A DNA stretch of 64,000 nucleotides, from positions 8,297,343 through 8,361,342 of the forward strand of contig CM067365.1 of NCBI GenBank assembly GCA_034401795.1. The letters run 5' to 3'. This document shows, piece by piece, positions 10,642 to 21,700 of this stretch. The notes below the pieces were generated by a model that saw nothing but the letters and a program-made list of their open reading frames with translations, did no database searches and was not told the DNA's origin. Every line of letters begins with the position of its first letter. The first letter of the stretch is position 1. This DNA is from Chaetoderma sp. LZ-2023a (Eukaryota > Mollusca > Caudofoveata > Chaetodermatida > Chaetodermatidae). Position numbers and translations under genes: made by a program.

Positions 10642-10851
10642 CAATTTCACGTCAATTGCAGTAGCATGGGCATCTAAGGCATTTTCAATTAACTCTTTTA
10701 CGACAGCATAGACGGACGTGATTACTTGACAACTTCCGATCAAACGTGTTGTTGACGCCGGTAGTGCCCGTAAAACTAAACTTTTCTGTTTTGTTTTTCC
10801 TTCTCCCTCCGTGGCATTATCGGAGGCAGGTGCAGTGACAGCAGCCATCAT
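10642..10851 (-). CDS. PMS1: PMS1 mismatch-repair protein, first coding exon
   Basis: The exon encodes 70 residues and ends exactly in phase 0 at the donor GTAAGAATG (minus strand, from 10641). Residues 28-70 ([12 protein letters not shown] ... [19 protein letters not shown]) are the N-terminal start of the MutL GHKL ATPase domain. Glu53 and Asn57 in [10 protein letters not shown] are the motif I general base and magnesium ligand. [14 protein letters not shown] is the PMS1 form; PMS2 has a SLSTAVKELVEN-like form and MLH1 an IKEMIEN form. MutL proteins act in DNA mismatch repair, PMS1 as a partner of MLH1. The start is fixed by a TAA immediately before the ATG, and there is no later Met before the domain, giving an extension of about 27 residues over human PMS1 (recalled). 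The remaining exons are not visible in the 10.6 kb downstream, so the next intron is long or leaves the window. Confidence 0.88.
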
Positions 10852-11040
10852 TTATCTGTTCGTAAGAGAATAATTGGAAGCGCACAATGTTATTTTCTAA
10901 ATGAATCATTGGGAAATCTGCTGTAGTCATCAAATCTGCTTATCAGTTTATGATTAGAAAAGAAATGTCATGGGCGCCGCCATTGTTGTTGTTGTTGTTC
11001 GTATATCACTCCTCTTGATAGGAGCACCCACATGTGTGGT
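10852..11040. promoter_or_regulatory. Candidate PMS1 5' region / two-way promoter
   Basis: On the minus strand AACAATGGCGGC (10976-10987) matches a YY1-type site, common near metazoan start sites. Its ATG opens a nine-codon upstream frame (10983-10954) that ends before the PMS1 ATG. ORMDL is divergent and needs an upstream 5' exon, so this region is the natural place for a shared promoter. No TATA box is obvious. The plus-strand donor-like CGTAAGAG at 10863 is only a weak hint of an ORMDL 5' exon. Confidence 0.4.
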
Positions 11041-11216
11041 TACGTAAACTACAGTTTGATTTATGAACATTGTATAATTGTAATTTTAGTCCGCAATTAT
11101 AGATTAGCTAAATATGTTGTCCGAATACAGTTCAATAATAATAACACAAACACTGTTCAGCCCCAGAGTGCATGGACAATTATATATACATACAGTTCTG
11201 ATGCAGTTAACAGCAA

Positions 11217-13577
11217 TTACTGTTGATTAATGTTGTTGTGGAAGCTGGTTAAAGAGGAAGCTTCTACCGCAATGCAGGTTGTAGAAAGTTTTCTAGTTAT
11301 ATATTCCAATTCACATAATAATGAGAAGTTGTTAGGTGATACTCCAGCCTTGACTAGACTTGTACAGTCGATAATAAGTTTTACGAGGTGATCTTCTTTA
11401 CTGGAGATATATTTCCAGGAATTCTCGCCAAGGTGGTCGATGATGGTTTTCTTGAGTAGTGATAGATATTGATTTCTATACTGATGGAGTGCACCACAGT
11501 GTAGCAAGAAGTGTTGATAATCTTCAGAACGCAACTGACAGAGACAGCATGTGGGGTTCACAATGTTTTGGTTGAATTTACTTAGTGTTGCTTGTACTAG
11601 GTAGGTTCCTGTGATGAGCCTGGCTTTAATGACACTACGTTTTACATCCTTGTTGTCATTGTCTACAGTGTGCACGGATATATGGCATTTCCCAAAACAA
11701 AAGTCTTTAGTGTTACAGTCTTTAAGTGTACTTTTGGTTTCACACACAAACTGTAAGTCCTCGTTCCATTGGCTGTCCACGGCAGATTTTACTACTGATT
11801 TCCATTTTAACTTAGAGGGTAAATTCAGAATAAGCTCTTGGATGTTTGATAAGCTGTATCCCTCTAGCAAATTCTTAATATAAATAAACCAACTGCCTGA
11901 TTTTGGAGTCTCAAACGCCAACTGTCTTACTAGTATGTGGTTAGGTGGCTTGTTTTGGCATGCCAGGATGTTCCTCAAAAGTGTTAGCTGACGTATGTGT
12001 AGCTCTGCAGTGATTGGTCTAGAACCAGGTAGAAGGAGTACAGCACATTTCGCAGTCCTCGTTGGAAGGGCTTGTATCTTCCTAAGTATGTCAATAAAGA
12101 AGCTTTCTAGTTGATCAAGTTCTTGTTTTTGTAGTACAAGGATCTCTAGTCCATAGAGTAGTCGAGGGATGACATAGAGCTGGATGATACGGTATGAGAT
12201 TTTTGTTGATATACCATTCGAGCCATGCAAACCTGTTCCAGTGAGACTATAGTGTGTGTGTCTAGCACAAGATATACGCTCTTGAACATTGATCTTCGTT
12301 TCTTGTTTTGTAGTTCGAGATAACCCCAAATGAGTTGCTGTTGTAGAGACAGATATTTCTAATTCGCCAAGACACCATTTAGGCAAGTGCAGAACAGATT
12401 TTGTGCGTACTGAATTGTGCAGTATTGTAGACTTTTCTGGATGTATTAGGTATCGCTCACGAGTTGAGTAACGATGTACAATATCAAGCATACATTGCAG
12501 TTCAAATTCTGAGTTGCTCATTAGGGTGATATCGTTAGCAACTGTTAGGCATCCTGTATACTGAGTTCCCATGAATGTTCCTAGTTGTGAAGATTCTAAT
12601 TGCTGCAGCAGGTTATTAATGTAAACTTTGTACAGCCCAGTGGAGAGGACGCCCCCTTGTCGGACACCTTGCAGTATCGGGAATGAGTGTCTTAGAAAAC
12701 CTCCCCACTTCACTTTCGCAGTAAGATCTCTGTAGAGCAGATCAGTAATTTGCAGTAAGTGTAGATTTATACTTTCGTCATACAGCTTACACTTTAAAGA
12801 TGCATGATCCACCACATCAAATGCCTTCTGAGTGTCTAGGATGGAGGTACACAGCAGGACATGTAGATCTTTGCTTTCTGTAGTAGTTTCTGAGAGTATT
12901 AAATCAGCCATAAGTGGCGAAAGTCCTCTAGTAAATCCAAACTGCAGTGATGATTGATTGCATGGTAACGACTCTTCAATTTTGTCAAGGATGACATGCT
13001 CAAAGATTTTCCCCAGTAGAGATGTTACAGTGATACCTCTGTAATTACTCAGATTTGAGGGGACCTTTCCTTTCTTATGTACTGGAGTAATAATTCCCCG
13101 TTTGAAGATGTCTGGAATCTGTTTCGACTCAAAGATGTAGTTGAAAAACTTGGCCAGTAGTGGTATAATTGACTTTCCTGCACGAATAAAGTGTTCTGCA
13201 TTGAGGCCAAATTCATCTGCGGATTTGCCAGTGTGGAGCTTTGAAATTGCTTCATAGATTTTGGTAGGTGTTAATGTAGGAAGTCGTTCTTGATTCTGGG
13301 CATATGTACATTGGATCAAATGAAGGTCGATCTTAACTCGTGCATGGTAATCATTATCAAAGTTTACATGTTGGGATGGTATTGCTAGGTCTTCATAGAA
13401 GGCTGCAAGTTCATTTCGTTGCTTTACCATATCTGTAGTGGGAACTCCATTGACAACTAATGAGTCAGTATCATTACGTCTTGTCTTTGTTCGATTGATA
13501 AGCCTGTAGAAATTTGCAGAATCATACTCAACCATTACTCGGTTGTACAGTGATTTTCGCTCTATCGCGGCTTCCAT
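11217..13577 (-). CDS. Non-LTR retrotransposon reverse transcriptase, 5' truncated
   Basis: One open frame of 786 codons. Residues about 1-110 are the linker before RT. The RT domain runs from about 115 to 390: NYRGITVTSLLGK, DTQKAFDVVDH (first catalytic Asp), GVRQGGVLSTGLY, then TVANDITLMS where most LINEs have a Y/F/V-ADD box. The first Asp of that pair is Asn here (codon AAC near 12535), so it is probably inactive although otherwise intact. The C-terminal part ends with a zinc-binding knuckle (CCLCQL ... HFLLHC), usual for such ORF2 proteins. The upstream endonuclease is missing; in-frame sequence stops at a TAG near 13630. The element lies just outside the PMS1 5' end and runs in the same direction. 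The long open frame suggests a young insertion. Clade not assigned. Confidence 0.85.
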   Translation of the reverse strand: MEAAIERKSLYNRVMVEYDSANFYRLINRTKTRRNDTDSLVVNGVPTTDMVKQRNELAAFYEDLAIPSQHVNFDNDYHARVKIDLHLIQCTYAQNQERLPTLTPTKIYEAISKLHTGKSADEFGLNAEHFIRAGKSIIPLLAKFFNYIFESKQIPDIFKRGIITPVHKKGKVPSNLSNYRGITVTSLLGKIFEHVILDKIEESLPCNQSSLQFGFTRGLSPLMADLILSETTTESKDLHVLLCTSILDTQKAFDVVDHASLKCKLYDESINLHLLQITDLLYRDLTAKVKWGGFLRHSFPILQGVRQGGVLSTGLYKVYINNLLQQLESSQLGTFMGTQYTGCLTVANDITLMSNSEFELQCMLDIVHRYSTRERYLIHPEKSTILHNSVRTKSVLHLPKWCLGELEISVSTTATHLGLSRTTKQETKINVQERISCARHTHYSLTGTGLHGSNGISTKISYRIIQLYVIPRLLYGLEILVLQKQELDQLESFFIDILRKIQALPTRTAKCAVLLLPGSRPITAELHIRQLTLLRNILACQNKPPNHILVRQLAFETPKSGSWFIYIKNLLEGYSLSNIQELILNLPSKLKWKSVVKSAVDSQWNEDLQFVCETKSTLKDCNTKDFCFGKCHISVHTVDNDNKDVKRSVIKARLITGTYLVQATLSKFNQNIVNPTCCLCQLRSEDYQHFLLHCGALHQYRNQYLSLLKKTIIDHLGENSWKYISSKEDHLVKLIIDCTSLVKAGVSPNNFSLLCELEYITRKLSTTCIAVEASSLTSFHNNINQQ

Positions 13578-13639
13578 TTCCGGGTAGGACTGATAAAATA
13601 CGGTGCACCTTATGCTTTCTGGATGCTCCTACATATATT

Positions 13640-14150
13640 TCAATAACAATGAACTCATTTACGCGTCTGGTGAACAAAAATTTACTCCCTATGAACTGTG
13701 GCCATTTACCTATATACAGATAGGAAAATCACTTGCGTGTGTACATGCATGTACATAAATACCAGATTTAATGATCATTTGCGTGTGTGTATATAATATA
13801 ATATATAATTAATGGAAAACTCCAGTAATTTGCGGATTCTAGAGATTCCCGGATAATACACCAAAAGGTGGTGCGCCAGACATTGGCAGAAACTCCAAGA
13901 ACAGAACAGAACAGATAGTCGAATTGTATGATTTTACGGCATTGCTACATTTTGTTTCATGCACAGCATTTAAATGTGCACATTTACATAGTTACATAGT
14001 CCTCTTCTGCTGTGTAGACTAAACGGCCTGTAGCAGGTCGTCACTGTCTTCTTCATCACAAGGATTTTGAACCTGTTGAACTGATTTCTTTTTTCTATGT
14101 CTACTTAGCTCAGAACCGTATCTGTACATTCATAAGTATATCTCACATTC
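13640..14150. other. No gene recognised; possible leader of the Gypsy element
   Basis: Contains an AT-rich stretch (13790-13812) and otherwise plain sequence. I compared it by eye with the region after the pol genes and found no matching long terminal repeat. Confidence 0.4.
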
Positions 14151-14151
14151 T

Positions 14152-15696
14152 ATGTCAAGCTGTGTGTGTAATTGTATATGTATGTTTAATGTTAGGTGTC
14201 CGCCACCACTAGGCAATTCCTTTGGCGGACAACCTGTATTGAAAATATGTAAATTGGTATGGAGTTGGAGTGGATACATCATACAACATTCTCTGGTAGG
14301 TTGCGGGTACGGGAACCAGCGCAACAATAACAACGGCAACATGAAAGAACTGATAGATGAGATCAATAAACAGATCATGACACTTATCACCAATCTCACC
14401 ACCACACAGTTTAGGACAACAAACACCACCAGCACCGCATCGCCACCAAACACCCGTTTCGGATGTGGTCAGCCAGGCCATTGGAGGAAGCGGTGTCCTA
14501 ACCGACCTCCTTCCACCACGCCTGCTCCTGACCACAGCACAGCGCAACCAGAGAAGCAGTCAAACTCCAGAGCCACCTCGGTGTCTGTATCCGCTTCCCA
14601 GGTCAACTGCGGCCTTCGTACAACAATGTTCAGTAGCCAACAATCATCCACCAAAATCAGCTTTTACACCAACACCCAAAGGCACGGCTTCACACATGTC
14701 AATGCCTGCATTGCCTCCCCATCCACAGCATTGCCATCCCCCTCTTTCTCCGCACATAACAAGCCTTCTTTCCTATCTAAAACGGCAGTGGTAGGTTGTA
14801 GCACCTCCGCTGAAACAACGTTTGTGCAAGCATCACGTCCTGCCACCAAGACACTAAATTCTTGGTGTCCTTTGGTGGTATGCAGAACCCCACCCCATCC
14901 AGCATCATCTCCCGCATCCACAGACAGCAGCGACTCAGGAGAAGTCATTCGCTCTGCCTCATGGATTCGCAAGCGCCGACGTAAACAGGGAAAAACACGT
15001 CCCTGGCCACATCACTGTTTCTTCTGTGCTTCACCAAAGCATCCCATGAAGCATTGTAAGAAATGGCTTGCACAGGTGGAGCTTATCCGTCATCCCGTGC
15101 GCACCGCTGTCTACACCAATACAGCATACCCGGAAACAGCAACAGCTCCATCATCATTGCTACCCCCAGCTCCACCTTCACCACAGCCCTTACAGCAGCG
15201 GCGACGACGAACTGGCCCTTGCCTCACTCAGCCATCCACCACATTAAGAGAAGCAATTAGGAAACAGTCAGCGTACATACAGAGTGATTCCGCTCCGACG
15301 TCATTGTCACAGACGGCATCATTGGAAACTCTTCCAAAGGTACACCACAAAGTAATATACAGGTGTGCCTGTCTGTTTAGTGGCGTTTTCACCAGTGCCA
15401 CAGTCGACACTGGTGCTTCAATCACTGTATTTAACAAGCGCTTATATGAGAGCATCCCACCTTATAAGAGGCCTCCCCTTAAGCCTACAAACATTTACCT
15501 ACAGACGGCTACGGGAGCTGATGTGCCCGTAGCTGGTGTAGTCAATATAGTTATCCAAATAGAGGAGATTCAATTCATACAGGGAGTTGTCATCGCCTCT
15601 ATTCATAATGATGCCCTACTTGGCTCTGATTTCCTCAGTGCCAGCGAAGCCATCATACATTGCAAACAACAGGAACTCGACATACACGGCCGATGA
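14152..15696 (+). pseudogene. Ty3/Gypsy gag-protease frame
   Basis: An open frame of 514 codons. The natural start may be the later ATG at 14341 (MKELIDEINKQ). It carries two CCHC-type nucleocapsid knuckles: the first (residues 102-115) has Arg where the first Cys should be (GCGQPGHWRKRC remains), and the second (289-302, CFFCASPKHPMKHC) is complete. The aspartic protease active site is VDTGASITVF at about 418-427. The middle is rich in Pro, Ser and Thr. This is the gag and protease part of an LTR retrotransposon; pol follows downstream in other frames. Classed as a pseudogene because the element as a whole is broken and a knuckle Cys is lost, though this frame alone is open. Confidence 0.85.
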
Positions 15697-15739
15697 ATAC
15701 CTCTTGGACCGTCGTTATATGACACATGTGCGGTTATAT

Positions 15740-17240
15740 TATCAAGTACCGCCACAGTTGAGCCGGGACAGGAACAAATCTTATGGGCCACCGGACCACA
15801 GTTAGGAAGCAACACACACATCGCCATGCTGGAATCTGATCCTGATTATATGATCGCCTCACAATGCGCAAGTCCCCGTCTTCCCATTCATAAGGAAGCG
15901 GAAGCACACCAACAAGTGAACGACATGTTGCGGACTGGTATTATTGAACCCTCAGCATCTCCATGGGCTAGCCCAATAGTACTAGCAGGCAAAGAAGACG
16001 GAACCTTGCAGTTTTGCATTGACTACCGCAACCTTAATGATCTTAGTGTCAAGGACGCTTATCCGTTACCTCGGATAGATCAGGCCTTGGACTCCTTGTC
16101 TGGAGTGAAGTGGTTTTGTACCCTTGACTTAGCTAGCGGTTACTGGCAAGTAGCCATGGATGAGGCTGACATGGCAAAGACCGCATTCGTTTGTAGGGAT
16201 TGCCTTTACCAAGTCTGCAAGATGCCCTACGGGTTGTGCAACGCTCCCGGAACTTTTGAATGACTCATTGAGCAGGTATTAACAACCCTGCAATGGGAAA
16301 TCTGTCTTTGTTACATCGATGACGTAATAGTCTTCGGACCCACGTTTGAGCAAGCCTTAATAAATTTGGACACCGTGCTATCAAGATTCCGCATGGCCAA
16401 TTTAAAACTCAAACCTAAGAAATGTCATCTCTTTAGACAGAGTGTTGAGTTCTTGGGACACGTCATATCCAGGGATGGAGTGGCTACTCAGCCGTCAAAA
16501 ACTAAGGCAGTAGCAGAGTGGCCACAGCCCTCTTCAGTTACGGAGACACAGAGTTTTCTTGGCCTATGCCAGTACTATCGCCATTACATCCGAAAATTTC
16601 AGTGAGATTGCTTCACCCCTCTACAAGATCACTGAGAAAGATCGACCATTTGAGTGGACGAGTGAGTGTGAAGGCTCCTTCAGGGCACTGAAGGAACTCT
16701 TGACAACCGCCCCGATTCTTGCTCATCCTAATCCAAACCTCGATTTCATTTTAGACACTGACGCGTCAGCTTACGCTATCGGCGCGGTTCTATCTCAGGT
16801 CACAGAAGATGGAACGCAGCAGGTATTGGGTTATTGTTCACGTACTCTGAATAAAACTGAGAGAAGATACGCACCCACCAAGCGAGAACTATTAGCGGCG
16901 GTACATTTCGTCAAGTATTATAAACACTTTCTGTACGAGCACCCTTTTACAATCTGTACAGACCATGCCTCACTACGGTGGCTCAGGAACTTGAGAAATC
17001 TGCCAGGTAGCGAGATGGCAGGAATCCATGCAGGCCTATAACTTTAACGTTGTTCACCATCCCAGCAAATTGCCTGGGAACGCCGAAGCCCTCAGTAGAA
17101 TTGGCGCGGAAACTGAACACGAAGAGGCCACCACTGTGACACAGTCAACACAGCCATCTCCGGAGTTCCCCGAATTGAGGTACCAGAGAGCGATAGACTC
17201 CTCGAATGGGTGCCTCAAACAGGCGGCAGTGGGCCCGTGA
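15740..17240 (+). pseudogene. Ty3/Gypsy pol: reverse transcriptase and RNase H, broken
   Basis: RT motifs in order: FCIDYRNLND, FCTLDLASGYWQV (first Asp), MPYGLCNAPGTF, and YIDD at 16312-16323 (catalytic pair intact). RNase H follows with LDTDASAYAIGAVLSQ and TKRELLAAV. The tether region ends in GNAEALSR. Breaks: an in-frame TGA at 16261-16263 just before YIDD, a frameshift near 16600 between the RT thumb and RNase H, and another near 17010-17030. The RT/RNase H order followed by integrase places it in Ty3/Gypsy rather than Copia or BEL. Confidence 0.88.
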
Positions 17241-18041
17241 GGGTATCTGCAGAGGAGATACTGAAGGCCTCCGTGTCTAATGAAGGATGGATTAACATCC
17301 TACTGTGATACCGTCTAGTCAGCATATTGTTCGGGCTACTGATAATTTTGGTTCATCCTGTCTCAGCAAGTGGACATGCGTGGTACGTGGATGACAGTCC
17401 ACACCCAGGATATCTCTAGCAGACTAGAAATTCGCTGTGTTTGCTAGAAATGGCCTGCAGGCAAGGCCGGGGAAAACGGTCAAAGTTCGTATTCTGTTGG
17501 CAGATAGGTATGGATCAGACCGTCGAATGCCCCTGAGCATGAGCTCAGATGGTGATTGCTATCGACTGGGTCGCCGGCCGGTCATCTTGATCAAGTCAAT
17601 ACATTGGATCAAGATGGCTCAATGTACAGTCAGGCCATGGTAAGCGTTCGTATTGCGAGCCATGCCTCCCGTGATCAGAGGTCATGAAAAGTGATTCTTT
17701 GGGAAGTGGGAGCGTGAGAGGGGCATGGTTCTCGATATCATGTCCCCTGGACTATGTTCTCGATCATGGTTCGATGAGCCGGAGTCTCAGTATGACTAGC
17801 TGTCCTACAACCTGGATTGTAACTTCTTATAGGCATAGTCCTTAATCTCATACGCATATGCAGGAAAGGCACCTAGCCTAGGCTGCATTCCTGCATGAGG
17901 CTCTGTACGACGTTCTGTGATAAAGACAGCCCCCACCGGGAAAGGCCAAAAGGTGTATAGTATTAGGTATGCACTTATCTAATACTATTTAGCGGCGCAG
18001 AGTGGAATCTGGAGAAAACCGCACACCACCAAACAACATAT
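17241..18041. other. ~0.8 kb segment interrupting Gypsy pol
   Basis: It lies between the RNase H tether and the integrase zinc finger, where a compact pol would be continuous. No frame matches pol here. It holds a hairpin ATAGTATTAG / CTAATACTAT (17956-17988). It could be an insertion or strongly decayed sequence; no target duplication was found. Confidence 0.5.
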
Positions 18042-19463
18042 GTGCAGACACGAAATATATATGTGTGGATCCAGGAGGGGGTATGTCCTCCTAAGGAATC
18101 GGTAACACCTCTATCTACCATTGCAAAATATTATTACCAATGGTTCGAAGAATGTCAATTAATAAATAACGTTCTATATATTAATGACCGTCTTGTAGTC
18201 CCGGAAAGTTACCGTGAACTCATACTAAAACAACTACATGATAACGCCAGGCATCTGGCCGTGGAAAGGACTGTTGCCCGTATCAAATTAAGATTCCACT
18301 GGATCGGGATTTGCGATAGTGTCAAGGCATGGGTTGCCAAATGTATCCCATGCCAAAGATGCGCTGTTGGCCAACACCATATCACACCAACTCAAATTAA
18401 GATTGTGTGTGCACCGTGGGAGCGAGTGGCTATCGACGTGCTCGGACTCTTGAATACGACGGATGATGGAAATAAATACATCCTCGTATTACAAGATTAT
18501 TTTACGAAGTGGGTAGAAGCATTTGCTTTGCCGGACCAAGAGGCATCCACCGTAGTGGAGGTCTTGGCCAGCAATGTGTTCTGCCGCTTTGGTATGCCTT
18601 ATGAGTTACACTCTGATCAAGGAAGTAATTTTGAGAGCTGGCTCATATTAGAGCTCTGCAAATTGTTCCATATCGTCAAAACAAGGATGACTCCATACCA
18701 CCCCGGAGTGACGGGATGGTAGAGAGATTCAACAGAACTCTTGCGGAGATGCTTACTAAGGAAACACGCCTCGATTGTAGAGATTGGGACCTACGGCTCC
18801 CGTATGTACTCATGGCTTACCGCACTTCAGTACATTCCAGCACGGACTACACCCCCTGCTCGGTTAATGTTAGGCCATGAATTAGCCGTACCCCTGGATC
18901 TGGTCATGCCTGGGATACCAGGAAAGAAAAATTCACCATCTCTCTATGTTGAACTCCTGCGGCAAAGGATAGAACAAGCCCACAAGTTAGTGAGAGAAAC
19001 TCTATCCACTGCACACTGGCGGCAAAAGACATGGCATGTCCGTAGGGTGCATGGAGATCTGTATGCAGCAGGAAGGATAGTTTGGGTACACGATTCACGA
19101 CGATCTGCAAGTAAACTGAGTTACCAGTGGAAAGGCCCCTATGTGGTAGTAGGTAAGACGTCGGATGTGGCCTACTGTATCCGTGCTTCGGATGGCCTGA
19201 CCTCAGTCATACACTTCGATCGGCATAAACCTTGTGTCAGTGATGACCCAGCACCAGAGCTCGGACTGGGTGTTTCTCATGACACTGGTGCCCAGACGGA
19301 TATTTCTACGGAAATTAGTATTCCCACGGTTAGCACAGAGCACCGTGGTGCCAGTTCAGCCCCACTTCTACGAAGCCAGAACGTGGATGAACAAGCAGCT
19401 AACGCTGACGATGATGACGAGATACGTACTCATCCTCTCCCTCCTCAGCGCGGGTCTACTTGA
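18042..19463 (+). pseudogene. Ty3/Gypsy integrase, frameshifted
   Basis: Zinc-binding HHCC: HDNARH with the pair in CIPCQRC (near 18345-18362). Catalytic DDE: Asp in AIDVLG (18434), Asp in HSDQGSNF (18614), and Glu in VERFNRT, which lies in the next frame (18722), so a one-base change near 18713 splits the core. A second shift near 18855 moves the C-terminal part to the frame read from 18741. The C-terminal GPY/F module is visible (YQWKGPYVVVGKTSD, near 19120-19160). No chromodomain is evident. Confidence 0.87.
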
Positions 19464-21700
19464 TCTGGGAAGTCGTATCTGAAGAATTTTGTGTTTGTTT
19501 TGTCCAAGGGCCCGATCGAAGATCTTCCCATTCCCACCCACTTCATGCTATGCCCCCCATCATAGAGTTACCACAAGCGGAAGCTGAGGCTGACCCGAGC
19601 CATGCTTCCTGTGGGGTGGAACATATGGTGAATAGCATGGAAGTGAAGAGGCTGGATGAAGTCTTGGCGTGTCTAGAACCGCAGAATCGTACAACAAGGT
19701 GTACCCGACCAATTCCCAAAAATGCAAACCCACGCTCCCTCCAAGGGACACCCTCTCCCAGAGTCCCACCACCGCCATCACTCCAATTCGCGTCCCTAAT
19801 CTATGCATCAAGTTCGAACATCACCGACCTAGTCCACTTCACACTCCACTCCACTCGTCGTCTGTTGACCGTCAATATTCAGATATGAGAGAGACTGCTG
19901 CAACAGAGGAGGTGGCATCCCGCACCGCACCGACCAACATTACCACCCACCCCCCGCCCCCCCCCCACCCCCCCGCGGTGGGCAGGGAAGCAGCCTGTTC
20001 AGTAGACTCTCGGCTCAAATTTTCCCAGTGCCTAAAAACTATGACAGGGCACCAACCGTCGTGTAACAGGAGATGACCACATCCCCCTCTCCAAAGGCCA
20101 CCCCCTCCATTTGGCCTACCATACTCCCCCGTGAGCAGTCAGGACATCACACAACAGACAGAACGTCAACACCTACAGAACACACCTGGCTTCAAGGCTG
20201 GATAGATCAATTCGTCATTGTGCGTACATCACATACTTGCTCGGTTATACTCAGCATAACAGAGACATTCAACATCGGCAACAACAGCATTTAGCAGCAC
20301 CTACCGGTGTTAATTAATTCCCGATAGAGACATAAAAATCCCCGCAACAGTTCCTCCCGCACAAATTACAGGAGAAAAATATCTCCCGCAAACCCCCACC
20401 TCCCGCAATAACAACAGACTTGGCGTTCACCAGCATGGAAAACTGGAATGCGCCCACTTCGCTTAGAACTTTGGCATCATACAGCAGCTCGGACATCCCG
20501 ACAACAACATTATCATCAACAGACAGGAGCCGACAAATCTCCCGCACACACCTTCTTATCCAGTTACGGGAGAACTGATCATATGGATATAAGGAATGCA
20601 CTACAGCCATCTACAGTATGCGTCACGGGAGGAACGTTTGTCCAACGGTCCTCCCTTTTCCATTTTCCCGCCATTGTATGGAAACAGCTAAATCTACAAA
20701 CATCATCTACACATAATAACAGTTGATATTATTAAGAGAGCAAGATGCCCACATTGTCGTCAGTCACGAGTAGGATTTTACTACCGAAAAGTTGAATTCG
20801 ATAATGGATTGATCAAAGTTACGATAGCATCCGACAAGTCATCTGCGCTCTAAAGTAACCCTGTCCCGCCCATGGGCTCGGCCATTACAGAGTGAAATAC
20901 CCTCATGGTTCGATAAAGTTGACATTCACACCGCCTCTCCCTCCCCCTTCCCGCACATGGCGGCCATGAAAACGTCACCATCACCACAGTGCAAGTATCA
21001 TCCACAGATAACCAGCCACGCATATCAGATTCAAATCACCAACATGTCAGAAACCCAGACACTCAGGTTGACTGTATTCACAATCTCCAAACGATGGCAT
21101 TGTAAATTGTAATAACTGTGGCACCCACTCTCGTGTTGTACTATAATTTAACCATTATTAAATGGTATTAATGTGTCTGGTCTAGGCTGGGACGGAGCTA
21201 GTTCTACCCATTGAGGAGAATGCTTGGCAAGCCCTCCCGCTCGGAAAACACAGCTATCTTGTCGGGATCAGTAACGTTGATCTACCGCCTGAATAGATCT
21301 GTTTAAACCATACATCAAATTACTTACAACTTTACTGTTAAATTTTTGATTAAGAACACAACTGCTCTACCGTGCTACAAATCATTAGCGCACGGGCTGG
21401 TAAAGCGGCATCAAACATCTAACAGTATAATTACAAAGAGAATTTCAAAAATTCTCATCCTTGCGTTCCAGTCTATAATCAGCATGGGCTGAGAACTACC
21501 TATTACAGACATATACCAAGACGCATGTTAAAGAACTCGTGCAAATAGGGGACATTATATATTATAAAGATTCTTGATGTAACATATATTTCTATCTCTC
21601 GCATCTACAGCAGACTACACCTCAGCAGCAGTATTTTGGCCATCGCCATAAACAGCATATATGTTTCCGATCAACAAAGCACTTTTTAGAGCCACGTGAC
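19464..21700. other. Gypsy 3' region and flank, no LTR identified
   Basis: Overlapping open frames here are Pro/Thr/Ser-rich, C-rich by composition, and carry no membrane segment or envelope motif. A C run interrupts 19951-19976. The stretch 21100-21300 (starting TGTAAATTGTAATAAC) has the look of an LTR start, but no partner copy exists upstream. Confidence 0.45.

Noticed and set aside
19460..20726. Envelope gene after Gypsy pol
   Set aside because: The frames are Pro/Thr-rich by composition and have no signal peptide, membrane segment or cleavage motif.
13640..21700. Long terminal repeats of the Gypsy element
   Set aside because: No direct repeat between the two sides could be found by eye; they may be lost, truncated or too diverged.
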